DNA of 57,830 bases from Sulfoacidibacillus thermotolerans (GTDB taxonomy: Bacteria > Bacillota > Bacilli > Alicyclobacillales > SLC66). Under the pieces are notes generated by a model. That model searched no databases and had not been told where the DNA came from. It was given only the letters and a program-made list of their open reading frames with translations. Of the stretch, positions 33,198 to 43,917 are shown in pieces (positions within the stretch are counted from its first letter, which is position 1; each line of letters opens with the position of its first letter). A program made the translations under genes and the position numbers. The stretch covers positions 1 through 57,830 of the forward strand of contig NZ_MPDK01000016.1 in the NCBI RefSeq assembly GCF_003144315.1. The letters run 5' to 3'.

Positions 33198-33239
33198 GCA
33201 AGAAGAGACGATGAAACAACTGAAAATTCTTGGAAGATT

Positions 33240-34763
<1,524 letters not shown>

Positions 34764-35354
34764 TTACTCACGGGATTGGCGATAGGGTGCGAGATCAATC
34801 TGGAAAACGTGCACGGGATCTCTCGTTTTCCAGATTTCTGACGCAATAAAGGGAGGAAGTTTCTGTACTTGTCGTTCATCGAGTAGATGTTTGTAAGGAA
34901 GCTTTTCCATTCCTCGTAAAGATGAGTGATTATGGATGGAAATGACGGCATACAACGTCTCGACAGAGGTGGGGAGAAGTTGGAATAGCGCTTTTTTTGC
35001 ATGCATTTGGATACTTTTTCCCCGCTCTGTGGGTGTAATATAGGTACCTAATAATCCACAATGGAACTGAGGGTCATAATGGGTGATTGCAATCAGCCCG
35101 ACGACTGTCTCATGTTCCTTTTGGTGTTTCAAGATGATTGCGTGGGCGCAGGGAATTGAGTGATCGATAGTTTGCAAGGAGAAGGAGAGCCACTGTTCAT
35201 AAGCGGCAAGCGGGGAAGCAAATGGCCATTCCCGGACTCGCCAGTGATCGCTAGTGCTAGTTGCGTAAGCGGCTATACAGCGATCTACCAGGTAATTGCA
35301 ATCCTCAGCTAGATAAGATCGCAAATAAATCGAGGACTTTTCCAAAAATCTCAC
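34764..35354 (-). CDS. GNAT-like acetyltransferase
   Basis: A 196-residue protein with a RimJ-like GNAT layout. VVGLIAITHYD is the central strand, and LLGTYITPTERGKSIQMHAK gives the acetyl-CoA pyrophosphate-binding loop (RGKSIQ in place of RGxGxG/A). VISIHNHSSLRGMEKLPYKH is the NxxSxxxxEKxGF-like segment. The substrate is unknown. It lies just upstream of proS on the same strand (21 bases beyond the longest proS frame), so read-through into proS is possible. The weakly conserved loop makes function less sure. Confidence 0.7.
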   Translation of the reverse strand: MRFLEKSSIYLRSYLAEDCNYLVDRCIAAYATSTSDHWRVREWPFASPLAAYEQWLSFSLQTIDHSIPCAHAIILKHQKEHETVVGLIAITHYDPQFHCGLLGTYITPTERGKSIQMHAKKALFQLLPTSVETLYAVISIHNHSSLRGMEKLPYKHLLDERQVQKLPPFIASEIWKTRDPVHVFQIDLAPYRQSRE

Positions 35355-35416
35355 ATCCTTGTATTTCTCTAACGAGTAAATATGTTATACAATAGAGTAA
35401 ATAGAGGTGCTGTTTT

Positions 35417-35623
35417 ATGAAAGAAGCTTTGGGGGCACGTGTACGCGAACGCCGCTTAAAATTAGGAATGTCGGTCCAGGAACTTGCTAAAAAAGCGGAA
35501 GTCTCCGCTAGTTATATTTATGCCATCGAATCCGGCGTACGCGGCTCTCAGATTGAAAAATTGACGCGAATTGCTCGCGCGCTTGAGACAACTGTGATTG
35601 ATCTATGGTCGAATGAACAATAG
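35417..35623 (+). CDS. Small XRE-type HTH protein
   Basis: 68 residues, almost wholly one helix-turn-helix (VRERRLKLGMSVQELAKKAE, VSASYIYAIESGVRGSQ). GAGGTG lies 12 bases before the ATG. A promoter-like TATACAAT is at about 35386-35393. It is divergent from the acetyltransferase gene and may control it. It has no ligand domain. Confidence 0.85.
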   Translation: MKEALGARVRERRLKLGMSVQELAKKAEVSASYIYAIESGVRGSQIEKLTRIARALETTVIDLWSNEQ

Positions 35624-35801
35624 AGTGTTTACATGGTAGAAGGATCTTCGATAGTGTCCGTATGACTAAGTACAATCCCATTGTATTTCAACAATTCTAG
35701 TGTAATATACAAATTGAAAAGAGCAAAGCGGATGCTTATGCAGGGCCGTAACCGCTTTCATACTAAGCGTTGTCTTGCGAATGATAGAAGGAGGTTTCCC
35801 A

Positions 35802-36107
35802 ATGGTCAAAATGGTCGTGCTGTACAAACAACCTGAGAATCGAGAATTATTTGATGAAAAATATTTCGGCGAACATTTGGAGTTAAATGCGAAGACGCCA
35901 GGCATCTTGCGCACAGAAGTATCACGTTTTTTTGATTTGCGCGGGGGCGAACCCGAATATTATGTGATGGCTGAAATCTATTTTGAAAATCGTGACGCAC
36001 TGATGCAGGCGCTCAAATCGCCAGAGTCAAAAGCGGCAGGGGCACAACTTCAATCGTTTGCTGCTGGTCTCGCGATGTTCCACTTTGCAGAAGTACTTGA
36101 GCAATAA
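35802..36107 (+). CDS. EthD-family protein
   Basis: A 101-residue ferredoxin-like (dimeric alpha-beta barrel) protein. MVVLYKQPENRELFDEKYF and YYVMAEIYFENRDALMQALK are EthD signatures. Members assist degradation of ethers and aromatics, often as small partners of larger enzymes. The start ATG 35802 follows AAGGAGG. It lies 21 bases before the PaaG-like gene, so a shared catabolic role is likely. Confidence 0.82.
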   Translation: MVKMVVLYKQPENRELFDEKYFGEHLELNAKTPGILRTEVSRFFDLRGGEPEYYVMAEIYFENRDALMQALKSPESKAAGAQLQSFAAGLAMFHFAEVLEQ

Positions 36108-36128
36108 GTAATAAAGGAGGTAATGTGC

Positions 36129-36908
36129 TTGGAGGAAGTTGTATTACAAGAGTATAAAGAGGGCGTACTTACATTGTGGTTGAACCGCCCAGAAGTACTC
36201 AATGCATTTAATCGTGAGCTTGCTAGTGGTCTTGTGCAAGGGATACGACGAGCGGTTGCGGATGCGCAGATTCGCGTGGTCGTAATCCGCGGCAAGGGAC
36301 GAGGATTTTGTTCGGGACAAGATCTGTCCGTCGCGCTTGATGAGCGAGCCGGACGGATTCGCGATATCGTACGCGAAATGTACAATCCTTTGATCCAAGC
36401 GATGCGCGATCTTCCCAAGCCGATTATTGCGAGCATAGGCGGTGTTGCAGCAGGGGCTGGCATGAGTCTGGCGCTTGCAGCGGATCTTCGCGTCGCCTCT
36501 ACGAGCGCACGTTTTGTTTACGGGTTTAGTGGCATCGGATTGGCTCCCGATAGCGGGGCGAGTTATTATTTGCCGCGTATTATCGGCGTTGCGCGAGCTT
36601 TGGAGTTTTCTATGCTCGGCGGTTCGGTCAATGCAGAGCAGGCGTTAGCGCTAGGGCTTGTAAGTAAAGTGGTGCCTGACGATGCGTTGATGGCAGAAAC
36701 AGACACATTGGCGCGACGGCTTGCGGCTGGGCCAACTGTGGCGCTTGGATTGACGAAGCGTGCAATGTATGAAGGGGCGACAGGAGCGCTCACGGATGCA
36801 CTAGAACGGGAAGCGCTCTATCAGCAACTCGCATCAGAGACACAGGATTTCAAGGAGGGCGTCAAGGCATTTTTAGAAAAGCGCGTTCCAGATTACAAGG
36901 GTTGCTAG
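36129..36908 (+). CDS. Enoyl-CoA hydratase/isomerase, PaaG-like
   Basis: A crotonase-fold protein of about 259 residues. LNRPEVLNAFN is the N-terminal motif, and GRGFCSGQDLS and GGVAAGAGMSLALAADLR form the two oxyanion-hole segments. GLAPDSGASYYLPR carries the Asp typical of PaaG (1,2-epoxyphenylacetyl-CoA isomerase) in place of the hydratase Glu. TTG 36129 sits 8 bases from AGGAGG (36115-36120); ATG 36123 is closer and also possible. With EthD upstream and a 2-oxoacid dehydrogenase downstream, the cluster suggests breakdown of an aromatic or branched acyl-CoA. Confidence 0.87.
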   Translation: MEEVVLQEYKEGVLTLWLNRPEVLNAFNRELASGLVQGIRRAVADAQIRVVVIRGKGRGFCSGQDLSVALDERAGRIRDIVREMYNPLIQAMRDLPKPIIASIGGVAAGAGMSLALAADLRVASTSARFVYGFSGIGLAPDSGASYYLPRIIGVARALEFSMLGGSVNAEQALALGLVSKVVPDDALMAETDTLARRLAAGPTVALGLTKRAMYEGATGALTDALEREALYQQLASETQDFKEGVKAFLEKRVPDYKGC

Positions 36909-36930
36909 GAGAGTGCGGGAGGGAATCGGA

Positions 36931-37974
36931 ATGAGTGTCGATTCAATTCGAGTGTCGCAAAAGGAGCCGCAAGTGTCGACAGACATGTTGCAACGCATGT
37001 ATGAATTGATGTGGATGATGCGTCAACTGGATCGACGCGCTGTAGCGCTGCAACGCCAGGGGCGCCTTGGTACGTATGCTCCTTTGGAGGGACAAGAGGC
37101 GGCGCAAATTGGCAGTGCACTGGCGCTACGGGTGCAAGATTTTGTATTTCCTTCCTATCGCGAACACGCTGTAGCTTATGTGCATGGGATGCCGCTAAAG
37201 CGGATCTTGCTCTATTGGAATGGACGTTATGATGGTGCGATGCCACCTGAAGGCGTCAATCTCTTCCCTGTGTCGGTGCCGATTGCCACCCAAATTCCGC
37301 ATGCAGCAGGTGCTGCACTGGCTGCAAAATTGCGCGGACTCGATCAGATTGCCGTCACGTATTTTGGAGATGGGGCTACTTCTGAAGGGGATTTTCATGA
37401 GGCGATGAACTTTGCTGCGGTGATGGAATTGCCTCTTGTGTTTTTCTGTCAAAACAATGGATATGCGATCAGTTTGCCTTCGCGCAAGCAGACAAAAGTG
37501 CAGCGCATTGCTGAGAAGGCAACTGCGTATGGCATGGAAGGGGTCACAGTAGATGGCAATGATGTGATTGCTGTCTATCTGGCAATGCGCGAAGCGGTGG
37601 CAAAAGCAGCAAGTGGTGGGGGACCTACCTTGATTGAGGCGGTCACCTATCGGATGGGTTCGCATACGACCGCAGATGATGCAAGTCGCTATCGTGATGC
37701 GAGCGAAGTCGAGATGTGGAAGGCGCGGGACCCGATTTTGCGCGCGGAAAACGCGTTGCGCGAGCGCGGGGCATTTTCTGAAGAATGGGTAACGCAAGTG
37801 CGCAAACACGCGGAGGAAATAGTGACTGAAGCGATATTGGATATGCAAAGTGAACCTCCCGTAACACTTGACCAATTATTTGATCATGTGTATCGCGACA
37901 TGCCAAAGGAACTGGCTATACAAAAACAGGAGGCGTTGTCGCGGCAAGCAAAAGGAGAGAGCGTACGTGGCTAA
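36931..37974 (+). CDS. 2-oxoacid dehydrogenase E1 component, alpha subunit
   Basis: 347 residues. The thiamin diphosphate motif [31 protein letters not shown] has the GDG...N pattern. The phosphorylation-loop region [12 protein letters not shown] is present. [20 protein letters not shown] and [11 protein letters not shown] are E1-alpha features. It decarboxylates pyruvate or branched 2-oxoacids and passes the acyl group to E2. ATG 36931 is chosen for GGGAGGGAA; the frame opens at 36913. It overlaps the beta-subunit start. The branched-chain type is slightly favoured by the context. Confidence 0.92.
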   Translation: MSVDSIRVSQKEPQVSTDMLQRMYELMWMMRQLDRRAVALQRQGRLGTYAPLEGQEAAQIGSALALRVQDFVFPSYREHAVAYVHGMPLKRILLYWNGRYDGAMPPEGVNLFPVSVPIATQIPHAAGAALAAKLRGLDQIAVTYFGDGATSEGDFHEAMNFAAVMELPLVFFCQNNGYAISLPSRKQTKVQRIAEKATAYGMEGVTVDGNDVIAVYLAMREAVAKAASGGGPTLIEAVTYRMGSHTTADDASRYRDASEVEMWKARDPILRAENALRERGAFSEEWVTQVRKHAEEIVTEAILDMQSEPPVTLDQLFDHVYRDMPKELAIQKQEALSRQAKGESVRG

Positions 37975-38965
37975 TACGACCCTCATTGGAGCGATTACAG
38001 ATGCGTTGCGGATTGCGCTGCAACAGGATGAGCGCGTCATAATTTTGGGAGAAGACGTAGGCAAAAATGGGGGCGTCTTTCGAGCGACGGAGGGCTTGCA
38101 AGAAGAATTTGGGGAGACGCGCGTAATGGATACACCGCTCGCTGAGGCCGCGATTATTGGAGCGTCCATAGGGCTAGCTGTCAATGGTATGATCCCGATT
38201 GCAGAGATTCAATTTTTGGCGTTCGCATATCCTGCCTATGAGCAGTTGGTCTCCCATGTTTCGCGCATTCGCATGCGTTCCCAAGGGCGTTTTAGTGCGC
38301 CTATGGTCGTTCGCGCTCCTTATGGCGGTGGAATTCGTGCACCTGAACTCCACTGTGACAGTCCAGAGGTCATTTTTGCACATGTCCCGGGGTTAAAGGT
38401 TGTTGTACCTGCAACTCCCTATGATGCAAAAGGGTTGTTACTTGCAGCGATTGCAGATCCTGATCCGGTATTGTTCTTTGAACCGATGCGCATTTATCGC
38501 TCATTTCGCGAAGAAGTGCCTGAAGGATACTATACTGTGCCGATTGGAAAAGCAAGGGTGGTACAAGAAGGAACTGATTGTACCGTATTTGCATGGGGCG
38601 CGATGGTTCCTGTCGCTTTACAAGGTGCGGATTTGGCCCGCAAGCAGCATGGTATTTCTGTAGAGGTGATTGATCTGCGTTCCTTGTCACCGCTGGATCG
38701 TGATGCAATTCGCGACAGTGTCATGAAGACAGGGCGTGCTGTCGTTTTGCATGAAGCACCTCGTCATGCAGGTTTTGGTGCTGAAATCGTTGCGACAATC
38801 AACGATCTGGCACTTGACGCCTTGATGGCGCCAGTCATGAGAGTGACAGGCTATGATACGCCTTATCCACTGTTCGCCTTGGAAGATGCGTATATGCCAG
38901 ATGCTGCGCGAGTCGCGGAGGGGATCGTTCAAGCGATGAACTATGAGATTGGCGCAAGGTTATAG
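37967..38965 (+). CDS. 2-oxoacid dehydrogenase E1 component, beta subunit
   Basis: 332 residues. [20 protein letters not shown] is the N-terminal cofactor contact, [18 protein letters not shown] is the E1-beta signature, and [13 protein letters not shown] and RAVVLHEAP lie in the C-terminal transketolase domain. It pairs with E1-alpha. The GTG start overlaps the alpha stop by 8 bases with AAAGGAGAG upstream, indicating coupled translation. The longer upstream frame is not conserved. Confidence 0.93.
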   Translation: MANTTLIGAITDALRIALQQDERVIILGEDVGKNGGVFRATEGLQEEFGETRVMDTPLAEAAIIGASIGLAVNGMIPIAEIQFLAFAYPAYEQLVSHVSRIRMRSQGRFSAPMVVRAPYGGGIRAPELHCDSPEVIFAHVPGLKVVVPATPYDAKGLLLAAIADPDPVLFFEPMRIYRSFREEVPEGYYTVPIGKARVVQEGTDCTVFAWGAMVPVALQGADLARKQHGISVEVIDLRSLSPLDRDAIRDSVMKTGRAVVLHEAPRHAGFGAEIVATINDLALDALMAPVMRVTGYDTPYPLFALEDAYMPDAARVAEGIVQAMNYEIGARL

Positions 38966-38982
38966 AGCGGGGGATCGGGCGG

Positions 38983-40257
38983 ATGAGTGATCTTTTTTGC
39001 TTGTCAGATGTAGGAGAAGGAATCCATGAAGCGGAGATCGTGCGTTGGTTAGTCACAGTAGGCGATATGGTCGAAGCTTTCCAACCATTAGTAGAAGTCC
39101 AGACAGATAAGGCACTTGTCGAATTGTCATCGCCTCGTGCGGGTAAAATTGCGGAATTATGTGGCGATATCGGAACGGTCGTACATGTGGGGGACATGCT
39201 GGTGCGCTATGAAGCAGACGCTGTCAAAGCTGCAACAGCGCAAGTTTTGCAACCCGTGCAAAACTTACAAGACAATGTTGCACTCGCACAGTATAGTCAT
39301 TCGCAGGGAGCAGACTCCTTAACGCATGGCGCTGATCATGGACAGAGGGTACTTGCAGCACCAGCAACAAGAAAGTATGCACGACAACGCGGTGTTGATT
39401 TGACGCTGATCACGGGAACAGGGCCAAGGGGGAGAATTACTCGGCAAGATGTTGAACTTGCGCTTATGCATCCGCCATTGCCGCAAAATGAAGAATCTGG
39501 TGTAAAAACACCTTCTTCTGTACCTGAACCCACACAGCCTCAGGTGGACCAACCGGAAGTGGAGAGAGTTGCACTGCGCGGGTTGCGACGGGCGATTGCA
39601 GATCACATGGTGAAATCTGCGTTCACTGCACCTCATGTCAGCGCATTTGACGATTGTGACGTTACAGAACTTGTGGCATTGCGTCAACGTCTTCTCGCGC
39701 AGATGCGTGTGCTTGATGCCAAAGCGCGTCTGACCTACATGCCATTTTTCGTGAAGGCTGTTCTTGCAGCGCTGCGCGCATATCCTGAGTTTAATGCGCA
39801 TATGGACGAAGAGAAACAAGAATTAGTAATCTATAAGCAACCGCAAATTGGGATTGCAGTTGACACGAAGGATGGGCTGCTAGTTCCTGTTTTACGGGAT
39901 CCACGCAAAAAAACAATCGTACAGTTGCAAAGTGAGTTAGATGAGTCTATTGAGCGTGCACGGACGCGTAAGGCCTCGCTGAGTGAACTAAAGGGAAGTA
40001 CATTTACCATTACAAATGTGGGGGCGATTGGCGGAACGTATGCAACGCCAATTTTAAACCATCCGGAAGTGGCGATTTTCGGCGTGCATAAAATCGAGCA
40101 GCGCGCGGTCGTGCGTGAAGGCCAAATCGTAATTCGCGAGATGATGACGATGTCCATGTCTTTTGACCATCGGGTGATCGATGGGGCTAAAGGGGTCCGC
40201 TTTATGAATGAAGTGAAGAAATGGTTGGAACATCCAGAGTTATTGACTCTTTATTGA
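38983..40257 (+). CDS. Dihydrolipoamide acyltransferase (E2)
   Basis: 424 residues. A lipoyl domain comes first, with the modified Lys in VEVQTDKALVELSSP near residue 44. A hinge follows, then the E1/E3-binding domain (ATRKYARQRGVDLTLITGTG, about 126-160), a Pro/Glu linker, and the catalytic domain ending in SFDHRVIDGAKG with the active His and Asp. It forms the complex core and makes acyl-CoA. No E3 (lipoamide dehydrogenase) gene follows, so E3 must come from elsewhere. A terminator lies 31 bases after the stop. Confidence 0.93.
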   Translation: MSDLFCLSDVGEGIHEAEIVRWLVTVGDMVEAFQPLVEVQTDKALVELSSPRAGKIAELCGDIGTVVHVGDMLVRYEADAVKAATAQVLQPVQNLQDNVALAQYSHSQGADSLTHGADHGQRVLAAPATRKYARQRGVDLTLITGTGPRGRITRQDVELALMHPPLPQNEESGVKTPSSVPEPTQPQVDQPEVERVALRGLRRAIADHMVKSAFTAPHVSAFDDCDVTELVALRQRLLAQMRVLDAKARLTYMPFFVKAVLAALRAYPEFNAHMDEEKQELVIYKQPQIGIAVDTKDGLLVPVLRDPRKKTIVQLQSELDESIERARTRKASLSELKGSTFTITNVGAIGGTYATPILNHPEVAIFGVHKIEQRAVVREGQIVIREMMTMSMSFDHRVIDGAKGVRFMNEVKKWLEHPELLTLY

Positions 40258-40287
40258 ATCCTGAACATTCTCGTAAAAGGAGTTGGC

Positions 40288-40317
40288 GAGGATAGGGAAT
40301 GCCCACTATCCTCTGTT
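40288..40317 (+). terminator. Terminator of the dehydrogenase operon
   Basis: GAGGATAG (40288-40295) pairs with CTATCCTC (40306-40313), followed by TGTTTTC. Confidence 0.75.
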
Positions 40318-40395
40318 TTCTCGTTCACTGTGAAAATGGAGATTGATTTGCAACGGATGTGTGCGGCGGACTACAATGAAACCGAGGTGGTATCC

Positions 40396-40854
40396 ATGGG
40401 AACAGAAGAATATATGTCTGAACTGAAGGATCGCGGGTACCGCTTGACGGGAAAACGCCGAGAAATCCTTGAGTTTTTATTGTGCCACAACCGTTATATC
40501 AGTGCGCGTGAACTCATTGACTACATGAAAGCTAAACATCCAACGATGAGTTATGAAACGGTCTATCGCAACTTGAAAACGCTGCGTGACGAAGGGATGA
40601 TTGAGGAGTCGCGGTTTGAAGACAATGAGACAAAGTATCGGATCATCTGTCAGCCGGGACATCATCATCATTATATTTGCATTCGCTGTGGTCGAACGAT
40701 GGTGATTGACCATTGTCCAATGCCGGAACTGTCAATCCCGAAAGGGTTTCATGTATTGCGACATCGATTTGAAGTGCTAGGTTACTGCGAGCAATGCCAG
40801 CGTGAAATGGAAAAAGAACAGGAAACAGAAAAGCATTCCGATCAATCTGTGTGA
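40396..40854 (+). CDS. Fur-family metalloregulator, Zur-like
   Basis: 152 residues. The winged helix includes YRLTGKRREILEFLL and MSYETVYRNLKTLRDEGMI. HHHHYICIRCGRTM and IDHCPM are the metal-binding segment with the first Cys pair, and GYCEQCQ provides the second CxxC of the structural zinc site. HVLRHRFEVLGYCEQC fits Zur better than Fur or PerR. It would repress zinc-uptake genes when zinc is bound. ATG 40396 follows GAGGTGG. yerC is 19 bases downstream. Confidence 0.85.
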   Translation: MGTEEYMSELKDRGYRLTGKRREILEFLLCHNRYISARELIDYMKAKHPTMSYETVYRNLKTLRDEGMIEESRFEDNETKYRIICQPGHHHHYICIRCGRTMVIDHCPMPELSIPKGFHVLRHRFEVLGYCEQCQREMEKEQETEKHSDQSV

Positions 40855-40873
40855 TCAAGGAGGGGTGGTCCGA

Positions 40874-41164
40874 ATGCAGTTAGATAAATTGCGCGATCGC
40901 CTAGTGAATCAATTGTTTGAGGCGATTTTACAGCTTGAAACGGTAGAAGAATGCTATCGTTTTTTTGATGATCTCTGCACGGTAGGTGAAGTGCAATCAC
41001 TCGCCCAACGCATGGAAGTCGCGCGTATGTTGCGCCAAGGGATGACATATAGTCATATCGAGGCGGAAACAGGGGCAAGTACTGCGACAATAAGTCGTGT
41101 CAAGCGTTGTTTAAACTATGGAGCAGATGGTTATCACTTGGTGCTAGATCGACTCAAGCGATGA
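40874..41164 (+). CDS. yerC: YerC/TrpR-family DNA-binding protein
   Basis: 96 residues. ECYRFFDDLCTVGEVQSLAQ and RMEVARMLRQGMTYSHIEAE with TGASTATISRVKRCLNYG form the TrpR-superfamily helix-turn-helix of YerC/YecD proteins. No tryptophan-binding function is implied. In Bacillus yerC lies near pcrB-pcrA-ligA; here pcrA-ligA are 5 kb away, with an accessory patch between. ATG 40874 follows AGGAGGGG. Confidence 0.9.
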   Translation: MQLDKLRDRLVNQLFEAILQLETVEECYRFFDDLCTVGEVQSLAQRMEVARMLRQGMTYSHIEAETGASTATISRVKRCLNYGADGYHLVLDRLKR

Positions 41165-41201
41165 GCGGTCAAGACGTTTGCGATAAAGACTCGCCAAAGG
41201 G

Positions 41202-41963
41202 TTACGTGGCGAGAATATCTGTTAAATATTCCATCAATGCTTCGCTTGTATGGACTTCGTAGGTCGAATTGTGCGGATGGGAGACGCGGTGTCGATTGAT
41301 GAATAAAGTGTCTGCGCCAAATTGCAGCGCTGGATCAATATCATTATAGTAGTGATCGCCCACACAAAGCATGCGATTTGGCGGCACTTGGTACGTTGTG
41401 CTGACATGCTCAAGAATTTGCGGCATGTGAGTTGGTTTTCGCGCATTGTATATCATTTCAGTGAAGTAGGGGTATACGCCTAATTGTTGTAGAATCGCTA
41501 CGCTATCGGGTTCTGGGCTGTTGGTCGCGAGGATTGCAATCGGTTTTTGTCGCTTTGCAACGGTCTGTAACCACTTTTTTAACCCGACAACGAGATGAAT
41601 TTCATCCGTATGAGTCATCATGTAGTCACGTGTGCGAAAAAAACTGTCGATGAGTTGTTCGTCTGTAACTCCTAAACGATGTCCGAGCGTGTGAATAAGC
41701 CACCAATAATCACCTAAATAATATTTTCTGTTGCTGGGATGAGTCGCGTCAGCTGGTTTGGAGACTTGGGATTCTGGATCGTACCATTCCCCAATGCGCA
41801 GTACACCTTCCCCTGCCCGTGTACGTTCATATAGTTTGCGCAATTGCTTGGCTTGTGCGTCGTTTAAATGCGTGCCAATCAGATCGATATAGGTGTCGAA
41901 GTGAGCTTCCGAATCATACAGTGTTCCATCGAAATCGAATAAGACAAGTTCATAGGGCTTCAT
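41202..41963 (-). CDS. HAD-superfamily hydrolase
   Basis: 253 residues. DFDGTLYDSE is motif I with both catalytic Asp, ILATNSPE is motif II, KPTHMPQIL carries the motif III Lys, and CVGDHYYNDIDPALQFGADT is motif IV. A helical cap sits at about residues 16-110. It is a phosphatase of the nucleotidase-like HAD group with unknown substrate. ATG 41963 follows AAGGAGG. The frame stays open further upstream only because it reads through the reverse complement of tRNA-Pro. Confidence 0.87.
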   Translation of the reverse strand: MKPYELVLFDFDGTLYDSEAHFDTYIDLIGTHLNDAQAKQLRKLYERTRAGEGVLRIGEWYDPESQVSKPADATHPSNRKYYLGDYWWLIHTLGHRLGVTDEQLIDSFFRTRDYMMTHTDEIHLVVGLKKWLQTVAKRQKPIAILATNSPEPDSVAILQQLGVYPYFTEMIYNARKPTHMPQILEHVSTTYQVPPNRMLCVGDHYYNDIDPALQFGADTLFINRHRVSHPHNSTYEVHTSEALMEYLTDILAT

Positions 41964-42090
41964 GGTTTGCAGCCTCCTTATTCCTTTATCTTCGCCGATC
42001 ATGCAACGCGAATCAAGTCTATTGCTTTTGATCGCTGGCTCATGAATTTGACGGCAAGCGAAGAAAGGTGATATATTATCTTTTGTTGAC

Positions 42091-42167
42091 GGAATGTAGC
42101 TCAGCTTGGTAGAGCGCACGGTTCGGGACCGTGAGGCCGCAGGTTCGAATCCTGTCATTCCGACCAA
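42091..42167 (+). tRNA. tRNA-Pro(CGG)
   Basis: CGGAATG (42091-42097) pairs with CATTCCG (42157-42163), then A and an encoded CCA (42165-42167). The anticodon loop TTCGGGA has CGG at 42125-42127 in the stem CACGG/CCGTG. The T-arm contains GGTTCGAATCC. It marks the border of a gene-poor accessory patch. Confidence 0.95.
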
Positions 42168-42252
42168 ATGTTACAACGATGCGGAAAACAGCGCATTTTT
42201 AAGTTGTGAAAACCATGTGGCCGCAGGCTGTCACGTTTTCACGGAACTACTG

Positions 42253-42296
42253 CCACTTGTTTCCTGAGCTAGAATTCAGTAAACAAGTGGTTTTTT
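42253..42296 (+). terminator. Terminator after tRNA-Pro
   Basis: CCACTTGTTT (42253-42262) pairs perfectly with AAACAAGTGG (42281-42290), an inner CTGA/TCAG adds to the stem, and six T follow. Confidence 0.9.
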
Positions 42297-42297
42297 G

Positions 42298-42435
42298 CTG
42301 ATCAAATTTGCGATTAAAGATTTTATTGACGATCGAAAGTTGAAAAACGTCTCTCCCTACACCCTTCACGGATATCAGCGTAGGGATACCATAGAATTGG
42401 AACGGAGTTCATCGCATTGTTGGCTGCGTACGTAG
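42298..42435 (+). pseudogene. Integrase-like remnant (tyrosine recombinase N-terminal domain)
   Basis: The frame from 42298 reads LIKFAIKDFIDDRKLKNVSP followed by YTLHGYQRR and stops at TAG 42433-42435. The pattern (FIxDxxxxNxSPxTxxxYxR) is that of the core-binding domain of phage-type tyrosine recombinases. The catalytic domain is missing and there is no ribosome site, so it is at best a relic. Its place right behind a tRNA gene fits an old integration event. No att repeat was found. Confidence 0.4.
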
Positions 42436-43197
42436 GATCATCCATGAAGCAAATGTGCGCTCAGTTGCAATGGTTACTCACGGGAGAATCTTGACTGTAC
42501 TTTTTAGTTACTTATTTAAGCGACGCATGACCGTGTAAACGTACTGAATGTATGCAAATACAACGCTGATTTGCGACCGCTACGTCGCATAAGCGCAGGA
42601 GTACGCAGCATGAATAGTATGTAACGCTCGTTACCAATTGACTTCACGCAGTATATCTACTGGGAGGGACTCGGGTGATTCAGGAATTGGATGATGCTCG
42701 TTAGTGGCGTTAACTGTAATGTTCCATGGATTTGTTTAGCCATTTTGGTGTGGATACCCGTTATTCAAAGGTTACGCTATCGGAAGGTATTGGTTACTAT
42801 GCATTTAGACAAGTTGCATTCTGTTTGTAGTATTGAAACGGGAGCTTTCACTGGGAGATGGCGACTTCACAAGAAATCGCCACGTTTAATGTCATCCGTG
42901 AAAGTACTTACTCCATTCGTATTCAGGAAAGTGGCTAAGTCTACAGTATCGAGGAGGGCTTTAATTACGGGTGGAACATAAACATCGTACGAGGGAGCCT
43001 GGGGACTAAAGCGGGAGCATATTGAGTAAACTTCCTGTGGATGATTTTGCATGAAAATTCATTTTCGTATCCCGGCGCTTACTGCGTTTTCGAGCTGTAA
43101 TCTTGAGGAAGACCATGTGGTAAATGGCAGAATGTTTCCGCGTTTAATTCGTTCCTTAATCGGTGTATACTCGATATATATCATTGGAGGTGGTTTT
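42436..43197. other. Gene-poor stretch between integrase remnant and vapBC
   Basis: About 760 bases without a supported gene. Open frames here lack ribosome sites and show no recognised domain. The base composition resembles decayed accessory DNA. The upstream region of vapBC, with the palindrome GATATATATC at 43173-43182, lies at its end. Confidence 0.5.
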
Positions 43198-43428
43198 ATG
43201 GAGCGAGCAAAGATTTTTCAGTCAGGGCGTAGCCAGGCGGTTCGTTTGCCCAAAGAATTCCGATTTAACGGTTCAGAGGTTTTTGTAAAGCGCGTCGGTA
43301 ACGCAGTGGTCTTATTACCCATGGATGACGCGTGGGACTCGTTGGCGCAATCACTGGACTTATTTTCAGACGATTTTATGGTCGAGCGTGAGCAACCAGC
43401 GGAGCAACAACGAGAGGAACCATTTTGA
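43198..43428 (+). CDS. vapB: VapB-type antitoxin (AbrB/SpoVT fold)
   Basis: 76 residues. AKIFQSGRSQAVRLPKEFRF is the swapped-hairpin DNA-binding domain of VapB antitoxins. The C-terminal ~30 residues (acidic, flexible) should wrap the toxin. The start ATG 43198 follows TTGGAGGTGG. Its stop overlaps the toxin start as TGATG. It is expected to autorepress with VapC at the AT-rich dyad just upstream (TATACTCGATATATATC region). Confidence 0.9.
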   Translation: MERAKIFQSGRSQAVRLPKEFRFNGSEVFVKRVGNAVVLLPMDDAWDSLAQSLDLFSDDFMVEREQPAEQQREEPF

Positions 43429-43829
43429 TGCTTTACATGCTGGACACCAACATCTGTATATATCTCATCAAGAGACGGTCGGATGAATTAGTAAATCGAA
43501 TGCGTGTGTTTCGTACGGGCGAGATTGGCGTCTCCGTGGTGACAGTGGCAGAGTTACAGTACGGTGTCTCAAAGAGTCAGAATAAGGAACGAAATCAGGC
43601 TGCGTTAGAGGCGTTCCTGTTGCCTCTCGATATTGCAGACTTCTCGTTTTCGATCACAGTTATGTACGGAGACATACGTGCTCAAATGGAGAGACAAGGA
43701 CAACCCATTGGTCCGCTTGACACGATGATCGCGGCACATGCATTGTCACTTGACGTCCCACTAGTGACAAACAATACGAGAGAGTTTGGACGGGTCAGGG
43801 GATTGCGCGTCGAGGATTGGACGAGATGA
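43428..43829 (+). CDS. vapC: VapC-type PIN-domain toxin ribonuclease
   Basis: 133 residues. The acidic PIN residues are in LDTNICIY (Asp), VAELQYG (Glu), GPLDTMIAAHA (Asp) and TNNTREFGRV (Asn/Glu). VapC toxins cut tRNA or rRNA and stop translation when the antitoxin is lost. Translation is coupled to vapB. The module sits in a decayed accessory patch next to an IS110 fragment. Confidence 0.93.
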   Translation: MLYMLDTNICIYLIKRRSDELVNRMRVFRTGEIGVSVVTVAELQYGVSKSQNKERNQAALEAFLLPLDIADFSFSITVMYGDIRAQMERQGQPIGPLDTMIAAHALSLDVPLVTNNTREFGRVRGLRVEDWTR

Positions 43830-43917
43830 TGATGCTAGGATGAGATAGTAGACACAACGATCACCTCGAATTGTCTTATTGTTACATTCTATCCTGAAAA
43901 TAAACGAGTTCTACGTT

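Noticed and set aside
41964-42167. N-terminal extension of the HAD gene beginning MTGFEPAASRSRT-like sequence
   Set aside because: It is the reverse complement of tRNA-Pro read as protein, a well-known false extension. The ribosome site AAGGAGG and motif I place the start at 41963.
42825-42842. GTAGTATTGAAACG resembling the end of a CRISPR repeat
   Set aside because: Only a single copy, with no regular spacing and no cas genes in the window.
42691-42981. 96-codon open frame with a hydrophobic start
   Set aside because: No ribosome site and no recognisable domain. It lies in a decayed stretch.
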